NCBI RefSeq assembly: GCF_037203605.1 | Contig: NZ_JBBDHC010000009.1 | Coordinates: 62,001-126,000 of the forward strand | Direction of reading: 5' to 3' | Length of the DNA stretch: 64,000 nt | Source of the DNA: Denitratimonas tolerans | GTDB lineage: Bacteria > Pseudomonadota > Gammaproteobacteria > Xanthomonadales > Xanthomonadaceae | Translations under genes and position numbers: made by a program | Notes under the pieces: generated by a model | Databases searched by the model: none | Seen by the model: the letters and a program-made list of their open reading frames with translations, nothing else | What the model was told of the DNA's origin: nothing | Shown here: piece by piece, positions 10,571 through 20,064 of the stretch | Numbering within the stretch: position 1 is the stretch's first letter | How the letters are laid out: every line of letters begins with the position of its first letter

Positions 10571-13246
10571 GTGAATCCGTTTTCACTGCTGCGCAAACCC
10601 GCCTGGGAACACAAGGATGCCGCCCGCCGCGCCGCCGCGGTCGCAGGCGAGGAACACCCCGACCTCATCGCGCGCCTGCCCGATCTGGCGCGCAACGACC
10701 CCGACCCGGCGGTGCGTCTGGCGGCGGTGCGCCGCATCGACGACCTCAGCCTGCTGGGCGACCGCTCGCGCAACGATGATGCCGCGACGGTGCGCGAGGC
10801 CGCGCGGCAACGCTACATCCAGCGCCTGCTCGACGCGCGCGTGCCCGAGCCCGAGCGCGAGCGCGTGCTGGCGGTGGAGGAGGACGGCGAAATCCTCGCC
10901 ACGCTGGCACAGCAGGCACCCGAGGCCACGCTGCGCCGGCTGGCGCTGGAGCGCGTGCAGCGGCCGGGTCTTCTGGCCGAACGCTGCGTCACCGATCCCG
11001 ACCCGGCGCTGCGTCGCTGGCTGCTGGATCGGATCGAGGACATTCCCACGCTGGAGCGCATCGCCGAACGCGCCCGCAAGAGCGACAAGCTGCTTTCGCG
11101 CACCGCGCGCGAACGGGTGCAGGCCGCGCGCCTGGCGGCGGGCGATCCGGCCGCCACCGCCGAACGCGCCCTGGCGATCTGCGAGGAACTGGACACGCTG
11201 CGCCGCAGCGTCGCCGCCGACGCCGCCGAGCGTCGCGAAGTGCTCGCGGCCGAATGGGACACGCTGCGCCCGCGCCTGGACGAGGCCATGGCGCGTCGCG
11301 TCATGGGCTACTTCAGCGCACTCGATGCCGCGCTTGCGCCGCCCGCGCCGGAGCTGCCCTTGCCCGAACCCGCGCCGGAAGCCGCCGCGGAACCCCCGCC
11401 TGCGCCGCGTGAACCCGACACCGCGCTCGCCGCGCTGCTCGCGGAGCTGGAGGCGCGCGCCGCGCGCCTCGGGCCGCGCGATCTGGAGGCGCTGGAACGG
11501 CGCTGGCTGGCGCGGCTGCGCCAGGTCGAACCGCTGCTGCCCGAAGAACACGCCCAGGCGGCCCGCTTCCGCGCCCAGGCCACGGCGCTGCACCACCAAT
11601 TCGAGGAGAAGGCGCGCCGCCGCCAGGCCGCGCTCGACACCCTGCCCGAGCGCGTCGCGCAGCTCGAAGCCGCCGTCTCCGCCGGCCATCTGGCGGCGGC
11701 GCGCGATCTGGAGCACGGCCTGCAGGCCGACACGCGCCTGCTGGGCGAGCAGGTCCCGCGCGCCTTGCGCCGACGCATTGGCGAGGCCGGGCGGGAACTG
11801 GCCACGCTGGGGCGCTGGCAGCACTGGTCCGACAACAAGGCGCGCCTGCGCCTGATCGAAGAGGCCGAGGCGGTGCCGGGTGCCGGACTGCATCCGGATG
11901 CGGTCGCGGCAAAGGTCAAGGAGCTGCAGGCCGAATGGCAGCAGCTCGACGACGCCGGCGGGCGCGAGGCCGGCGCGCATCCGCTCACCGGGCGCTTTCG
12001 CAGTGCCTGCCATCGCGCCATCGCGCCGGCGCGGCCCTATTTCGAAAAACGCCGCGAGCTGCGCGGCGCGCGGCGCGAGGAGATCGAGGCCTTCCTGGCG
12101 GAGCTGGAGCCGCGCCTTGCCGACGAGCTTCCGATCCGCGACCTGCTGACCCTGCGCCGCCAGATCATCGACCAGCTGCGCCTGACCGACGAGCTGGAGC
12201 CGGGCGCGCGGCGCGAAGTCGGTCGCCGCCTGCGCGCGGCGATGGAGCGCGCCAGCGCCGGCATCGCCCGCTGCGAGGGCGAGGCCGAGGTGGCCAAGCG
12301 CAAGCTGCTGGCCAACCTGCGCCGCGACCTGATGCATGCCGAACTGGATGCCGCGCTGCCGCTTGCGCGCCAGGCCCAGGCCGCGTGGAAAACCCTGCCG
12401 CGCGCCGCGCGCAAGGTCGACGACGCGCTCTGGAAGGAGCTGCGCGAGCTGGTCGATCCCTGGTTCACCCAGGCCGATGCGCGCCAGCGCGAACAGCAGG
12501 CCGCGCAGACCGCCAGCGCCGACGAGGCGCGCGCCATCCTTGCCGAACTGTCGGCGCTGGCGGACGCCGACGCGGCGACCCTCGCCCAGGCCGAGTCCCG
12601 CCTCGCGGGTCTGCAGGCGCGCTGGCGTGCGCTCGCCGATGCGCAGGTGGAAACCGCGGAGCGCGCGCCGGTCAACGGGCGCCGCCCCGAACGCGGACCG
12701 CGCCGGTCGCCGCCGCGCTCGACCCTGGACGAGCGTGCCTTCGATCGCGCCGTGGCGCGCGTGCGTGAAGCCGTCGCGCGCGTGGCCGAGGCGCGCCGCG
12801 GCGAGGAGCTGCGCCTGCTGTTCCAGGCCGGGGCGCTGGTCGATGCTGCCGAAGCGCTCGCGCGCGGCGAGATCGAGGCGCGCCGCGAGGCGTTGCAAAT
12901 GCAGTTCGACGCGTTTGCCCTGGCCGGCGACGCGAAGGCGGCGCTGCAGACGCGCCTGCGGGCCGCGCTCGACCCCGCGGATACGGACGCGGCGGACGCG
13001 GCGGCCCAGGCCCGGGCCCGGGCCGAGGAGCTCACCGTGCTGGCCGAACTGGCGCTGGAGCGCGATTCACCCGCCGGCGCGCGTGAATTGCGCCGGCGCA
13101 TCCAGATCGAACGCCTCTCGCGCCGCCTCGCCGGCGAGGACACCGGCGACGAGCTGCGCAGCCTGCTGCTGCGCTACGTCGGCCTGAGCCAGGTGCCGCC
13201 GGCCTGCCGCGCCGCGCTGTCGGCGCGCTGGCAGGCGCTGCTCTGA
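10571..13246 (+). CDS. Large DUF349-domain protein (GTG start)
   Basis: Predicted cytoplasmic, highly charged, Ala/Arg/Glu-rich helical protein of 891 aa. It matches the DUF349 proteins of Xanthomonadales, whose function is unknown. The N-terminal about 200 residues look like HEAT-type helical repeats (DPDPAVRLAAVRRIDDLSLL, later DPDPALRRWLLDRIED). Helical repeats with Trp and aromatic positions follow, e.g. GRFRSACHRAIAPARPYFEK and ALWKELRELVDPWFTQAD. The GTG at 10571 was chosen because MNPFSLLRKPAWEHKD looks like a natural N-terminus; earlier residues are encoded by promoter-type sequence. Single gene, followed 58 bases later by argS. Confidence 0.82.
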   Translation: MNPFSLLRKPAWEHKDAARRAAAVAGEEHPDLIARLPDLARNDPDPAVRLAAVRRIDDLSLLGDRSRNDDAATVREAARQRYIQRLLDARVPEPERERVLAVEEDGEILATLAQQAPEATLRRLALERVQRPGLLAERCVTDPDPALRRWLLDRIEDIPTLERIAERARKSDKLLSRTARERVQAARLAAGDPAATAERALAICEELDTLRRSVAADAAERREVLAAEWDTLRPRLDEAMARRVMGYFSALDAALAPPAPELPLPEPAPEAAAEPPPAPREPDTALAALLAELEARAARLGPRDLEALERRWLARLRQVEPLLPEEHAQAARFRAQATALHHQFEEKARRRQAALDTLPERVAQLEAAVSAGHLAAARDLEHGLQADTRLLGEQVPRALRRRIGEAGRELATLGRWQHWSDNKARLRLIEEAEAVPGAGLHPDAVAAKVKELQAEWQQLDDAGGREAGAHPLTGRFRSACHRAIAPARPYFEKRRELRGARREEIEAFLAELEPRLADELPIRDLLTLRRQIIDQLRLTDELEPGARREVGRRLRAAMERASAGIARCEGEAEVAKRKLLANLRRDLMHAELDAALPLARQAQAAWKTLPRAARKVDDALWKELRELVDPWFTQADARQREQQAAQTASADEARAILAELSALADADAATLAQAESRLAGLQARWRALADAQVETAERAPVNGRRPERGPRRSPPRSTLDERAFDRAVARVREAVARVAEARRGEELRLLFQAGALVDAAEALARGEIEARREALQMQFDAFALAGDAKAALQTRLRAALDPADTDAADAAAQARARAEELTVLAELALERDSPAGARELRRRIQIERLSRRLAGEDTGDELRSLLLRYVGLSQVPPACRAALSARWQALL

Positions 13247-13304
13247 GTCAGGAACTGGCTGGACAATCGCAGTAAACTAGCGGGCTTGCCAAGGAAAGCC
13301 CCCG

Positions 13305-15086
13305 ATGTCGTTCAAAGACCACCTCCGCGAACTGGTGCTTCAGGCCCTGCTCGACCTCAAGCGCGCCGGCACGATCACGCTGGAGGACGAACCGGCGTTC
13401 GTGATCGAGCGCGCCAGGAATCCCGAACACGGCGACTACGCCACCAACGCGGCGATGCTGCTGGCCAAACCCCTGCGCCGCAACCCGCGCGAGCTGGCCG
13501 AAGCCATCGTCGCGAGCCTGCCCAAGTCCCAGCACATCGAGGCGGTGGACGTGGCCGGCCCGGGCTTCATCAATTTCCGCCTCACCGCCACCTGCCGGCA
13601 GAGCGCGGTGCGCCGCGTGCTGGAGCTGGGCGAGCGCTACGGCTGGCAGCCGGAAGCATCGCGCGAATCGATCACCCTGGAATTCGTTTCGGCCAACCCG
13701 AACGGCCCGCTGCACGTCGGCCACGGGCGCGGCGCGGCCTACGGCGCGAGCCTGGCCGCGATCAAGGAAGCCGCCGGCCACACCGTGCAGCGGGAGTACT
13801 ACGTCAACGATGCCGGCCGCCAGATGGACATCCTCGCGGTCAGCGTCTGGGTGCGCTATCTGGAGCTGGGCGGCGTCACCGTGCGCTTTCCCGACAACGG
13901 TTACCAGGGCGACTACGTCGTCGAAATCGCCCGCGCCCTGCGCGCGCGGGAGGGCGACGGCCTCCTGCACAAGGCGCTGGACGTGGAGTCCGACCTGCCG
14001 CCCGATGAAAGCCAGGGCACCGAAGCGGTGCCGGGCGACAGGGAGAAACACGTCGATGCGCTCATCGCGCGCGCCCGCTCGCTGTTGGGCGAGGCCGGCT
14101 ACCATCGCCTGTTCGACGCCGGGCTGGCCTGGTGCCTGGCGGACATCCGCGACGACCTCCAGCAGTTCCGGGTCAGGCACGACAACTTCTTCTCCGAACG
14201 CTCGCTGATGACAGAAGGCTACGTCGCGCGCGCCATCCAGGTGCTGCGCGACAAGGGCCACCTCTACGACGCCGGCGGTGCCACCTGGTTCCGCGCCACC
14301 CACTTCGGCGACGACAAGGACCGCGTGGTGGTGCGCGAGAACGGCGTCACCACCTACTTCGCTTCCGACCTCGGCTACCTTCTGAGCAAGTTCGAGCGCG
14401 GCTTCGAGCGTGCCCTCTACATCTTCGGTGCCGACCACCACGGCTACATCGCGCGGCTCAAGGCCGCGGCGCAGGGCCTGGGTCTGGATCCGGCGCAGAT
14501 CGACATCCGCCTGGTGCAGTTCGCCATCCTCTACCGAGGTGGCGAGCGCGTGCAGATGTCCACCCGCGCCGGCAGCTTCGTCACCCTGCGCGAGCTGCGC
14601 GAGGAGGTGGGCACCGATGCGGCGCGCTACTTCTACGTCATGCGCGGCAACGACCAGCACCTGGACTTCGATCTGGATCTGGCCAAGAGCCAGTCCAACG
14701 ACAACCCGGTCTACTACATCCAGTACGCCCACGCCCGCATCTGCGCGATTTTCCGCCAGCTGGCGGAAAAGAAGTGGAGCCACACCCGTTCGGCGGTGGA
14801 AACCGCGCGCATCCGCCTGGTCGAACCGCAGGAGCAGGCGCTGCTGATGGAACTGTTCCGCTTCCCGGAAATGGTGGAAGCGGCGGCCGAGCACGATGCG
14901 CCGCAGCTCATCGCCACCTACCTGCGTGAGGTGGCCGGCGAGTTCCACAGCTATTACAACGCCACCGCCATCCTCGTGCCCGAGGAAGAGCTGCGCAACG
15001 CGCGTCTGGGTCTGTGCCTGGCGGTCAGGCAGGTGCTGGCCAACGGCCTCGCGCTGATCGGCGTGTCGGCCCCGGAGACGATGTGA
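13305..15086 (+). CDS. argS: Arginyl-tRNA synthetase
   Basis: Class I aminoacyl-tRNA synthetase charging tRNA-Arg; 593 aa. The HIGH motif is GPLHVGHGRG (about residues 138-147). The KMSK position is the diverged QMSTRAG, as is common in ArgRS. The N-terminal Arg-tRNA synthetase additional domain and C-terminal DALR anticodon-binding domain are present (IQYAHARICAIFRQL...). AAGGAAAG precedes the ATG. A possible -10 TAAACT is at 13273-13278. The stop codon overlaps the start of the SPOR gene (TGATG), so the pair is an operon. Confidence 0.97.
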   Translation: MSFKDHLRELVLQALLDLKRAGTITLEDEPAFVIERARNPEHGDYATNAAMLLAKPLRRNPRELAEAIVASLPKSQHIEAVDVAGPGFINFRLTATCRQSAVRRVLELGERYGWQPEASRESITLEFVSANPNGPLHVGHGRGAAYGASLAAIKEAAGHTVQREYYVNDAGRQMDILAVSVWVRYLELGGVTVRFPDNGYQGDYVVEIARALRAREGDGLLHKALDVESDLPPDESQGTEAVPGDREKHVDALIARARSLLGEAGYHRLFDAGLAWCLADIRDDLQQFRVRHDNFFSERSLMTEGYVARAIQVLRDKGHLYDAGGATWFRATHFGDDKDRVVVRENGVTTYFASDLGYLLSKFERGFERALYIFGADHHGYIARLKAAAQGLGLDPAQIDIRLVQFAILYRGGERVQMSTRAGSFVTLRELREEVGTDAARYFYVMRGNDQHLDFDLDLAKSQSNDNPVYYIQYAHARICAIFRQLAEKKWSHTRSAVETARIRLVEPQEQALLMELFRFPEMVEAAAEHDAPQLIATYLREVAGEFHSYYNATAILVPEEELRNARLGLCLAVRQVLANGLALIGVSAPETM

Positions 15087-15688
15087 TGGCAACCCGACGC
15101 AAATCCCAGGCCCGACGCGGCAGCGAGCGTCGCGTGCCGATCTGGATCTGGCTCCTGGGCGGCATGCTGATCGGCCTGGGCCTGTCGGCGGCGCTGCTCA
15201 TCTACGATCGCGACGGACGCCTGCCCGGCCCGCGTCCCAATCCGGCGGCGCAGGCCCCGCGCGAGTCCGAGGCCCCCATCGCGCCGGCGCCGCGTGCCGA
15301 ACCGGAGAAGCAGAAGCCGCGCTACGACTTCTACACCCTGCTGCGCGAGCGCGAGACCCAGGTCTCGGACAAGGAGCTGGCTGAAAAGGTGCGCGCCGAA
15401 ACCGCCCGGCCCGCCGCGCCCGCCCCCGCCCAGCCGCAGGCCGCGCGCGAGCGCTACCTGCTGCAGGCCGGTGCCTTCCGCGACGTGCGCGACGCCGACG
15501 CGGTGAAGGCGCGCATCGCGCTCGCCGGGCTGCAGGCGCGCGTGGAAACGGCCAACGTCAACGGTGCGCCCGTTCACCGCGTGCGCCTGGGGCCCTACGC
15601 CACCGCGAGCGAGCTGGAAGCGGCCAAGCGCCAGCTCGCCGAAAACGGCGTGCCCGACACCCTGGCCGTGCGCGAGGCGCTGGACTGA
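15086..15688 (+). CDS. SPOR domain protein (FtsN-like)
   Basis: 200-aa bitopic inner-membrane protein. A short basic cytoplasmic tail (RRKSQARRGSERR) and one TM segment (about residues 19-39) are followed by a Pro/Ala/Glu-rich periplasmic linker and a C-terminal SPOR domain (about 122-198, YLLQAGAFRDVRDADAVKAR ... VRLGPYATASELEAAK). SPOR domains bind denuded septal peptidoglycan, and this layout matches FtsN-like division proteins. Start and coupling: ATG at 15086 shares bases with the argS stop. argS next to a SPOR gene is a common arrangement in this group. Whether it is the essential FtsN cannot be told from sequence. Confidence 0.88.
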   Translation: MATRRKSQARRGSERRVPIWIWLLGGMLIGLGLSAALLIYDRDGRLPGPRPNPAAQAPRESEAPIAPAPRAEPEKQKPRYDFYTLLRERETQVSDKELAEKVRAETARPAAPAPAQPQAARERYLLQAGAFRDVRDADAVKARIALAGLQARVETANVNGAPVHRVRLGPYATASELEAAKRQLAENGVPDTLAVREALD

Positions 15689-15695
15689 CCCACCC

Positions 15696-15720
15696 GCCCC
15701 GGCGCATGGCACACCGGGGC
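15696..15720. terminator. Possible bidirectional terminator hairpin
   Basis: GCCCCGG (15696-15702) / CCGGGGC (15714-15720), a 7-bp stem with an 11-base loop, between the convergent SPOR and sugar dehydrogenase genes. The trailing sequence (GTCTTCC) is only weakly T-rich, so termination strength is uncertain. Confidence 0.4.
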
Positions 15721-15752
15721 GTCTTCCGGCCGGCGCGGCTCCATCGGGCCGG

Positions 15753-17117
15753 TTACGGCCCTTCGAAGCCGTCCGCGAAAAGCTCGTCCGCAGGCAGCAT
15801 CGGTGCCACGATGCGGTAAACCTTGCCCGCGCTCATGTCGGTGAAATACAGGTGACCGTCCTCGCCCTCGCCGAATCCGGTCGGCATGTTGATCGCGGGA
15901 TCGTTGCTCCAGGTCTTGGCCAGGGTCCAGCTGCCGCCGCTCTCGGTCGCTGCGAACAGGCGGTTGTAGTAGGCCTCGGCATAGAACAGCACGCCGCTGA
16001 TGCTGGTGTACGGGCCGCGATAGCGGAAGCCACCGGTGATCGAGACCCCGATGCTGCGCCCGTAGGTCAGGATCGGGTCGGTGCGGCCGGCCAGCGCGCA
16101 CAGCGCCGTTGTGCTGCCGCGCACGTGGAAGCCCTCGCACACCTTCCAGCCGAAGTTGAGCCCTGCGGCCGAACCGGGCACCAGGTCGATTTCTTCCCAC
16201 GCGTTCTGCCCCACGTCGCCGATGATCAGATCATGGGTGAGACGATCGAAGCTGAAGCGCCAGGGGTTGCGCAGGCCGTAGTGGTGGATCTCGTCGCACG
16301 CCGCCGCATCGCCGCCGGCGTCGCCGGCAAAGGGATTGCCGGGCGGGATGCCGTAGGTGCGCAGCGCCGGGTCGGCGCCGCACAGGTCGGCACCGGCCGG
16401 CGTGTTGGTGCTGTCCACGTCGATGCGCAGCATCTTGCCCAGCAGCGCGTGTGAATCGGCGCTGCCGCGGGGCACGCCGGCCGGTGCGGTGCCGGTGAAG
16501 CCGGCGCTCGGGGTGCACCCGACCATCGTGGCCGGCGACAGCGACTGCCCGGAATTGCAGGGATCATTGCCGCTGCCGCCGTCGCCCATGCCGATGTAGA
16601 GATACCCGTCCGGGCCGAAGTGGATGTCGCCGCCGTTGTGGTTGGAATAGGGCTGGTAGACGCGCAGCACCACGCTGCCGCTGGCCGGATCCGCCTGGTT
16701 GGCATTGCCGGCGGACACCGTGTACCTGGCCACCACCGTATTGCCGCTGCCGTCCGTGTAGTTGATGAAGAAGCGCCCGTTCGTGGCGTACTGGGGATGG
16801 AAGGCCAGGCCCAGCAGGCCGCGCTCGCCGCCCGTGGTGAAGCCCAGCGGCGGCGCGCTGCCGCCGGAGCCGATGTCGAGGAAGGGCGTGGGCAGCAGCG
16901 CCCCGCCGGCGTCCACGACGCTGATGATGCCGCCCTGGCGCACCACGAACAGCCGGCTGCTGCCGTCGCCGGCGTTTCGCACCGCCAGCGCGCCGCCGAC
17001 GCCGCCGGCCACGATGGTCTGGAAGGTGATCGCATCGAGATCGGCCGGGGCGGCGGCCGCATTCCATCCGGCCACGGCCAGCGCCGCGCTCATGCATGAA
17101 GCAAGGAGTCGTTTCAT
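15753..17117 (-). CDS. Secreted PQQ-type sugar dehydrogenase (glucose/sorbosone dehydrogenase family)
   Basis: 454-aa exported beta-propeller protein of the soluble glucose dehydrogenase/YliI/HHIP-like family, which oxidises sugars using PQQ and Ca2+. Signal peptide about residues 1-23 (MKRLLASCMSAALAVAGWNA). Family blocks seen: GERGLLGLAFHPQY, NHNGGDIHFGPDGYLYIGMGDGG once split, LLGKMLRIDVD, HHYGLRNPWRFSFDR, IGDVGQNAWEEID, TGGFRYRG. The chain ends DELFADGFEGP, a short acidic/aromatic tail seen on unrelated exported proteins of Xanthomonadales-type bacteria as far as I recall. Start 17117 was preferred to a Met five residues earlier because it begins the signal peptide directly. No PQQ genes are in the window. 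Confidence 0.87.
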   Translation of the reverse strand: MKRLLASCMSAALAVAGWNAAAAPADLDAITFQTIVAGGVGGALAVRNAGDGSSRLFVVRQGGIISVVDAGGALLPTPFLDIGSGGSAPPLGFTTGGERGLLGLAFHPQYATNGRFFINYTDGSGNTVVARYTVSAGNANQADPASGSVVLRVYQPYSNHNGGDIHFGPDGYLYIGMGDGGSGNDPCNSGQSLSPATMVGCTPSAGFTGTAPAGVPRGSADSHALLGKMLRIDVDSTNTPAGADLCGADPALRTYGIPPGNPFAGDAGGDAAACDEIHHYGLRNPWRFSFDRLTHDLIIGDVGQNAWEEIDLVPGSAAGLNFGWKVCEGFHVRGSTTALCALAGRTDPILTYGRSIGVSITGGFRYRGPYTSISGVLFYAEAYYNRLFAATESGGSWTLAKTWSNDPAINMPTGFGEGEDGHLYFTDMSAGKVYRIVAPMLPADELFADGFEGP

Positions 17118-17313
17118 CGGGAAGTACCCCATTGATCTGGGGCGCGCGATGCTCCGTGCAGCCGCGCGCCCTGCGGCCCCCCGCGCAGGGTTTATACCCC
17201 AAACAGGGTAGATTCGGGGCCCTGGTCCGGAGCGGTTTGTGCGCCTGCCTGCGCAGAGAGCGAAGCCAAACCGCAGCTGACCGGGAACCCGGCGCGCCGC
17301 CGCGCCCCCGGGA

Positions 17314-17347
17314 TTGTCACGAGACTGTCACCCCGATTTCATATCGT
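17314..17347 (+). promoter_or_regulatory. Pho-box-like promoter of the TonB receptor
   Basis: Two 7-bp direct repeats TTGTCAC (17314-17320) and CTGTCAC (17325-17331) separated by exactly 4 bp (11-bp period), then 10 bp, then TATCGT (17342-17347) as a -10. This is the architecture of PhoB-activated promoters (consensus CTGTCAT-N4-CTGTCAT replacing the -35). The repeats match the consensus at 5 and 6 of 7 positions. The surrounding 316-base gap (17118-17433) otherwise holds only a small CCCCA/TGGGG inverted repeat (17127-17142) before the divergent sugar dehydrogenase. Confidence 0.55.
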
Positions 17348-17433
17348 GCGCGGCATCCGTCGTGCCGAACCACGCTCAGCGTCCTGCTGCGGCGTCGGCA
17401 CCACGCACCCCCTCTCCCTTGTGCCGCAGTCCG

Positions 17434-19998
17434 ATGAAATCCTCCCCGCTCAGCCTTGCCATCCTGGTCGCCCTGACCTCTCTTCCGGCGTACGCCGAGT
17501 CCAGCGCCTTGCCCGAGCCCGCACCTCCCGATCCTGCGGTCACCGAGCTGTCCGAAATCGTCGTGGAACAGACCCGTGTCGTGGAAGAAGGCGGTGGCCA
17601 GTTCGACGCCATGCAGCTGCGGCGCGAATCGGCGCAGCTGCTGGACGTGCTGTCCTACGAGCAGATCGCGCGCAGCGGCGACTCCAATGCCGCCGTGGCG
17701 CTGCGCCGGGTCACCGGCCTGAGCCTGGTCGACGATCGCTTCATCTACGTGCGCGGCCTGGGCGAACGCTACTCCGCGACCCTGCTCAACGGCGCCCAGA
17801 TTCCCAGCCCCGATCCGACCCGGCGGGTGGTGCCGCTGGACCTGTTTCCCGCCGGCCTGCTGTCTGGCATCGAGGTCAACAAGAGCTACAACCCGGCGCT
17901 GCCGGGCGAGTTCGGCGGCGGCACGGTGGACCTGCGCACGCGCGGCATTCCGGCGGCGCGCCTGTTCAAGGCTGACCTGGGCCTGGGCTTCGTCGATGGC
18001 ACCACCGGCAAGGACGGCTGGCGATCGGCCAGCGGTGATCGCGATTGGCTCGGGCGCGATGACGGCCTGCGCGCGCCGCCTGCCGGCGTGCTGCAGCGCC
18101 CGCTGCCGCCGCGCGGCTCGGAGGCGCTTGCGGACCTGGGGCGCGAGGTCATGGCCAAGCCCTTCGGCGTATCGCAGCGCTCGCTTGGCCCGGACGGCAA
18201 CGCGGCGCTGTCCTTCGGTGACGTGTGGGGCGGCGACGACCTGCGCATGGGCTTCATCAGCGCCGCGCGCTGGTCGCAGAGCTGGGACAAGCGTGACGAG
18301 GACCGTGCCGAGTACGCCCGCCTCGGCGACGGTCGCCTGGTCGCCAGCGAGGACTACCGGCGCGAGCGTACCGAGCAGAACGTGGCGAGCAGCCTGTTCC
18401 TTTCCGGCGGCGTCGACGTCGGCGCGAACCACCACCTTGATGCCACCCTCATGCGCCTGGCCCAGAGTCTCCAGCAGGACCGCATCGACACCGGTCTGCG
18501 CGCACTGGGTACGCCCGAGCGCACCACCCAGAGCGAGTGGGTGGAAAACGTGCTCACCAGCCGGCAGCTCAGCGGCGAGCACCGCTTCCCGAACGCGGGC
18601 GATGCGCAGGTGCGCTGGCAGGTCACCGACTCGGACGCGACCCGCGACCTGCCGTTCGCGCGCAGCTACCTCTACACCCGCAACGCCGCCGACGAGTACG
18701 TCTACACCTCCAGCTTCCCGGCCCAGATGCGCTGGGAAATGATGCGTGACGACGCGCGCGAGGCGCGCCTGGACGTGTCCGTGCCGTTCATCCTGGGCAA
18801 CGACGCCGAGCTGGCCCTGTCGGCCGGTGCCAGCCGCCTGCGGCGCGACCGCGACTCGGAAATCTGGCGCGTCAGCGTGCGCCACCTGACGCAGCTGCCG
18901 ACCGGCAGCACCCCGATCGACGAGATCCTCGCGCCGGAAAACATCGACGCCCGCCGCCTCGAACTGCTCTCCGCCAGCCAGCCCACCGACTTCTACCAGG
19001 CCAGCCAGTCGCTCGATGCCGCCTATCTGCGCGCCGACCTGCGCCTGGGTGCGTTCCGCGCCGACCTCGGCGTGCGGCGCGAAGAAAACGACCAGAGCGT
19101 GGTGACCCAGGATCCGTTCCTGCCCGGCGCGGTGCCGACGACCGCGCATCTGGAAGGCAGCGACACCCTGCCTTCGGCCACGCTGACCTGGGCCTACTCG
19201 GACAACGCCCAGCTGCGCGCCTCCTGGAACCGCACCGTGAGCCGCCCGGAGTTCCGCGAACTGTCGCGCGCGCCCTACACCGATCCGGCGCTGGACCTGA
19301 CCGTCGTGGGCAACCCCAACCTCAAGCAGACCAGGATCACCAGCTACGATCTGCGCTGGGAATACTATTTCACCGGCACCGACAGCCTGTCGGTGGCGCT
19401 GTTCCGCAAGGACTTCGACGATCCGATCGAACTGGTGAGGACGCCGGCGTCGAGCGATCTGCTGGAGTTGCGCAATGCCGATACCGCCTACGTGCAGGGC
19501 ATCGAGTTCGAGATCGGCAGCAACCTGGGCTACTTTGCCGACGCCGGCTGGGTGCCCGAGGCGGTGCGCAACGCCATCCCCTGGTACGACCTGGCGCTCA
19601 GCCTCAACCATGCGCGCATCGATTCGGAAGTGGACCTGGGTGCCAACGCCGGCATCCAGACCCTGGCCACCCGCCCGCTGCAGGGCCAGTCGCCCTATCT
19701 CACCAACTTCGCCCTGACCTGGTTCGATCCCGAGGCGGTGCATGAGGCGACGCTGCTCTACAACGTGGGCGGAAAGCGCATCAGCAAGGTCGGCCTGCAG
19801 GGTTTGCCGGATGAATACGAGCAGCCCTTCGGCCAGCTCGACTTCAGCTATTCGCGCCACTTCGCGGAAAACTGGAAGCTGCGCCTGCGGTTGCGCAACC
19901 TGCTCGACCCGGCGGTGGAGTTCACCCAGGGCGACGAAGTGTCGCGGCGCTATCGCAAGGGGCGCGAGATTGCGGTGAATCTGGAGTGGGCCTACTGA
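17434..19998 (+). CDS. TonB-dependent outer-membrane receptor
   Basis: 854-aa outer-membrane transporter driven by TonB. Signal peptide MKSSPLSLAILVALTSLPAYA (split after residue 20), then a TonB box (EIVVEQTRV), plug domain (about 55-200; VRGLGERYSATLLNGAQIPS, EVNKSYNPALPGEFGGG) and a 22-strand-type barrel with typical segments (RASWNRTVSRPEFRELS, LKQTRITSYDLRWEYY). It ends with an aromatic residue (AVNLEWAY), the usual beta-barrel signal. ATG 17434 begins the signal peptide; the longer frame from 17314 runs through the promoter. The Pho-box-like element suggests induction by phosphate starvation, so a phosphorylated or phosphate-linked substrate is possible. There is no carboxypeptidase-like N-domain and no FecR/sigma pair. 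Confidence 0.9.
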   Translation: MKSSPLSLAILVALTSLPAYAESSALPEPAPPDPAVTELSEIVVEQTRVVEEGGGQFDAMQLRRESAQLLDVLSYEQIARSGDSNAAVALRRVTGLSLVDDRFIYVRGLGERYSATLLNGAQIPSPDPTRRVVPLDLFPAGLLSGIEVNKSYNPALPGEFGGGTVDLRTRGIPAARLFKADLGLGFVDGTTGKDGWRSASGDRDWLGRDDGLRAPPAGVLQRPLPPRGSEALADLGREVMAKPFGVSQRSLGPDGNAALSFGDVWGGDDLRMGFISAARWSQSWDKRDEDRAEYARLGDGRLVASEDYRRERTEQNVASSLFLSGGVDVGANHHLDATLMRLAQSLQQDRIDTGLRALGTPERTTQSEWVENVLTSRQLSGEHRFPNAGDAQVRWQVTDSDATRDLPFARSYLYTRNAADEYVYTSSFPAQMRWEMMRDDAREARLDVSVPFILGNDAELALSAGASRLRRDRDSEIWRVSVRHLTQLPTGSTPIDEILAPENIDARRLELLSASQPTDFYQASQSLDAAYLRADLRLGAFRADLGVRREENDQSVVTQDPFLPGAVPTTAHLEGSDTLPSATLTWAYSDNAQLRASWNRTVSRPEFRELSRAPYTDPALDLTVVGNPNLKQTRITSYDLRWEYYFTGTDSLSVALFRKDFDDPIELVRTPASSDLLELRNADTAYVQGIEFEIGSNLGYFADAGWVPEAVRNAIPWYDLALSLNHARIDSEVDLGANAGIQTLATRPLQGQSPYLTNFALTWFDPEAVHEATLLYNVGGKRISKVGLQGLPDEYEQPFGQLDFSYSRHFAENWKLRLRLRNLLDPAVEFTQGDEVSRRYRKGREIAVNLEWAY

Positions 19999-20064
19999 TC
20001 CGCGGAGAACGGGCGCTGGCGGAATCCGTCCGGCCCCCGTTCCCGGAGCCATCCGCACGGTGAC

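Noticed and set aside
20007..20042. Terminator between the TonB receptor and hrpB
   Set aside because: GAACGGG/CCCGTTC arms are 22 bases apart with no T-run, so termination is not supported.
17317..20058. 913-aa minus-strand open frame over the TonB receptor
   Set aside because: Antisense shadow; the plus strand encodes an intact signal peptide, plug and barrel.
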